A DNA stretch of 8,244 nucleotides. Source: Acidimicrobiia bacterium (GTDB taxonomy: Bacteria; Actinomycetota; Acidimicrobiia; Acidimicrobiales; CATQHL01). The notes below the pieces were generated by a model, which worked only from the letters and a program-made list of their open reading frames with translations, did not search any database and was not told where the DNA came from. The first letter of the stretch is position 1. Every line of letters starts with the position of its first letter. The DNA lies in NCBI GenBank assembly GCA_021296435.1, contig JAGWAK010000068.1, positions 1 through 8,244 of the forward strand. The letters run 5' to 3'. Positions 7,341-8,244 of the stretch are shown piece after piece. The translations under genes were made by a program, and so were the position numbers.

Positions 7341-7380
7341 GATCGGTGGCGTCCCTCTACCTCGTGGTCAGTGTCGTCGG

Positions 7381-8244
7381 CTAGTTCTGCAGAACGCCGT
7401 TGACGACCGGGACAGCGTTGCCGATCCACGGCAGATCGCGCACCTCGCACGGCGGGTAGTCCCTGCTCGGTGACGGATCACCGGAGAACGTGCCGCCGAA
7501 GGTCTGGTCGACCTGCGGGACGAACGCCACGGTGCTGGACGCCATGTTGCCGTCGTCATCCAGGTAGATACGACCGACGTACTGGTCCTGGATGGCCGTC
7601 CGGTTGTGGTCCAGGCTGATCTCGCCGAACGCGGCGTCGAGCGTCACGTTGCTGATGGCCTCCCACAACGGCTCGTGGCCACCGGAAAGGTCGGCCCCGA
7701 TCGCCTTGAGGCCCTCGATCAGGCCCCAGGCGTTGTTGTAGTAGTTCATGTAGAAGGCGTCGAAGTACGCGGCATCCGCCGGAGCCGGCGAGCCCCCGAA
7801 CGGGATCTCGGTGACGGTTGATGATCGCGCGGAACTCCGCTGCCTTCTCGGTCTGCAGATCGGGAGCGTTGCCGAACCCACCGGAGTAGGAACCGACGAC
7901 CCGGGGACCGATGGCGGTGAACACGTCGGGGATACCCCAGAAGAGGTTGCCCATGTGCTGCTCGCCCACGACCTCGCCCTTGGCATCCTCGAAAGCGTTG
8001 AGGGCCGGAACCAGACCGGCGCCGCCAACGGCCCAGAAGTAACCGTCGACCTCGTCGGGTCCGGGCAGCTGCTCCACGAAACCGGAGTAGTCGGTGGTGT
8101 TCAGCGGCGGGTACACCCGGCTGATCACATCACCGCCTGCGGCGCAGAACTCTGCGATGAAGCCCGCCGTGGAGGTCCAGGCGAAGCTGTAGTCGTCGCC
8201 GATGACCGCTGCGGTCTCCCACCCCAGGACGTTGCGGGCGATGT
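7381..8244 (-). CDS. Liv-type ABC transporter substrate-binding protein, 5'-partial and frameshifted
   Basis: The C-terminal part of a type-1 periplasmic binding protein (Peripla_BP_6, LivJ/LivK-like) that captures the ligand outside the membrane for the adjacent LivGF transporter. About 286 codons lie in the window; the N-terminus and any lipoprotein signal are beyond 8244. Positions 8242-7817 read in one frame (NVLGWETAAVIGDDYSFAW, and later GGFGNAPDLQTEKAAEFRA), and 7815-7384 read in another (VTEIPFGGSPAPADAAYFD, then YYNNAWGLIEGLKAIGADL). The switch falls at 7813-7819. Ignoring one base there (G7816, C on the minus strand) joins IIN to VTEIPFGG with no other change. Both halves are conserved in style and free of stops to the TAG at 7383-7381. 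The break is therefore either a sequencing or assembly error or a very recent mutation. If it is real, the protein would be truncated and the transporter left without its receptor. Confidence 0.85.

Noticed and set aside
7813..7819. Programmed ribosomal frameshifting in the binding protein gene
   Set aside because: There is no slippery heptamer, internal Shine-Dalgarno or clear downstream structure, and such proteins are not known to use it; an error or mutation is more likely.

Overview
This is a GC-rich, gene-dense chromosomal window that looks like an actinobacterium, possibly of the Acidimicrobiia type. The evidence is the GC-rich third codon positions, GTG starts, short -10 boxes of the form TAGNNT placed almost on start codons (leaderless-style), and hairpins without U-tracts after genes. 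The lineage is an inference; no taxonomic marker is present. I see no CRISPR array, insertion sequence, phage gene or new defence system. Most of the window is ordinary metabolism and transport, and the less ordinary signals are in the intergenic DNA.

Layout. Positions 1-568 (minus) hold the N-terminal 189 codons of a thiamine-diphosphate (TPP) enzyme of the transketolase / pyruvate dehydrogenase E1 type. It has a recognisable promoter (575-603) and an 8-bp inverted repeat abutting the -35 box (604-652). Positions 646-726 (minus) carry an apparent relic of a MazF/PemK toxin C-terminus, interrupted by TAG. It lies directly against the 3' end of a tRNA-Arg(UCU) gene (728-800, minus). A strong hairpin (831-849) separates the tRNA from an acyl-CoA dehydrogenase gene (850-2010, minus).

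A 151-bp divergent intergenic region follows; its two candidate -10 boxes sit in inverted copies of GCGGTAGC. Then comes a 1218-residue fused indolepyruvate ferredoxin oxidoreductase (2162-5818, plus). It meets a minus-strand transport operon tail to tail across a shared hairpin (5814-5850). That operon, in transcription order, is a periplasmic substrate-binding protein (7381-8244, running off the window and carrying one frameshift near 7816), livG (6567-7340) and livF (5846-6574). livG and livF overlap by 8 bp.

How the genes may work together (inference). The Liv-type ABC transporter would import branched-chain or aromatic amino acids. After transamination elsewhere, the ferredoxin oxidoreductase would decarboxylate the 2-oxo acids to acyl-CoA thioesters and pass electrons to ferredoxin. 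The divergently transcribed acyl-CoA dehydrogenase could oxidise such an acyl-CoA further. The E1-like enzyme also acts on 2-oxo acids or sugar phosphates with TPP. The neighbourhood therefore fits amino-acid or 2-oxo-acid catabolism, but the exact substrates cannot be read from this sequence.
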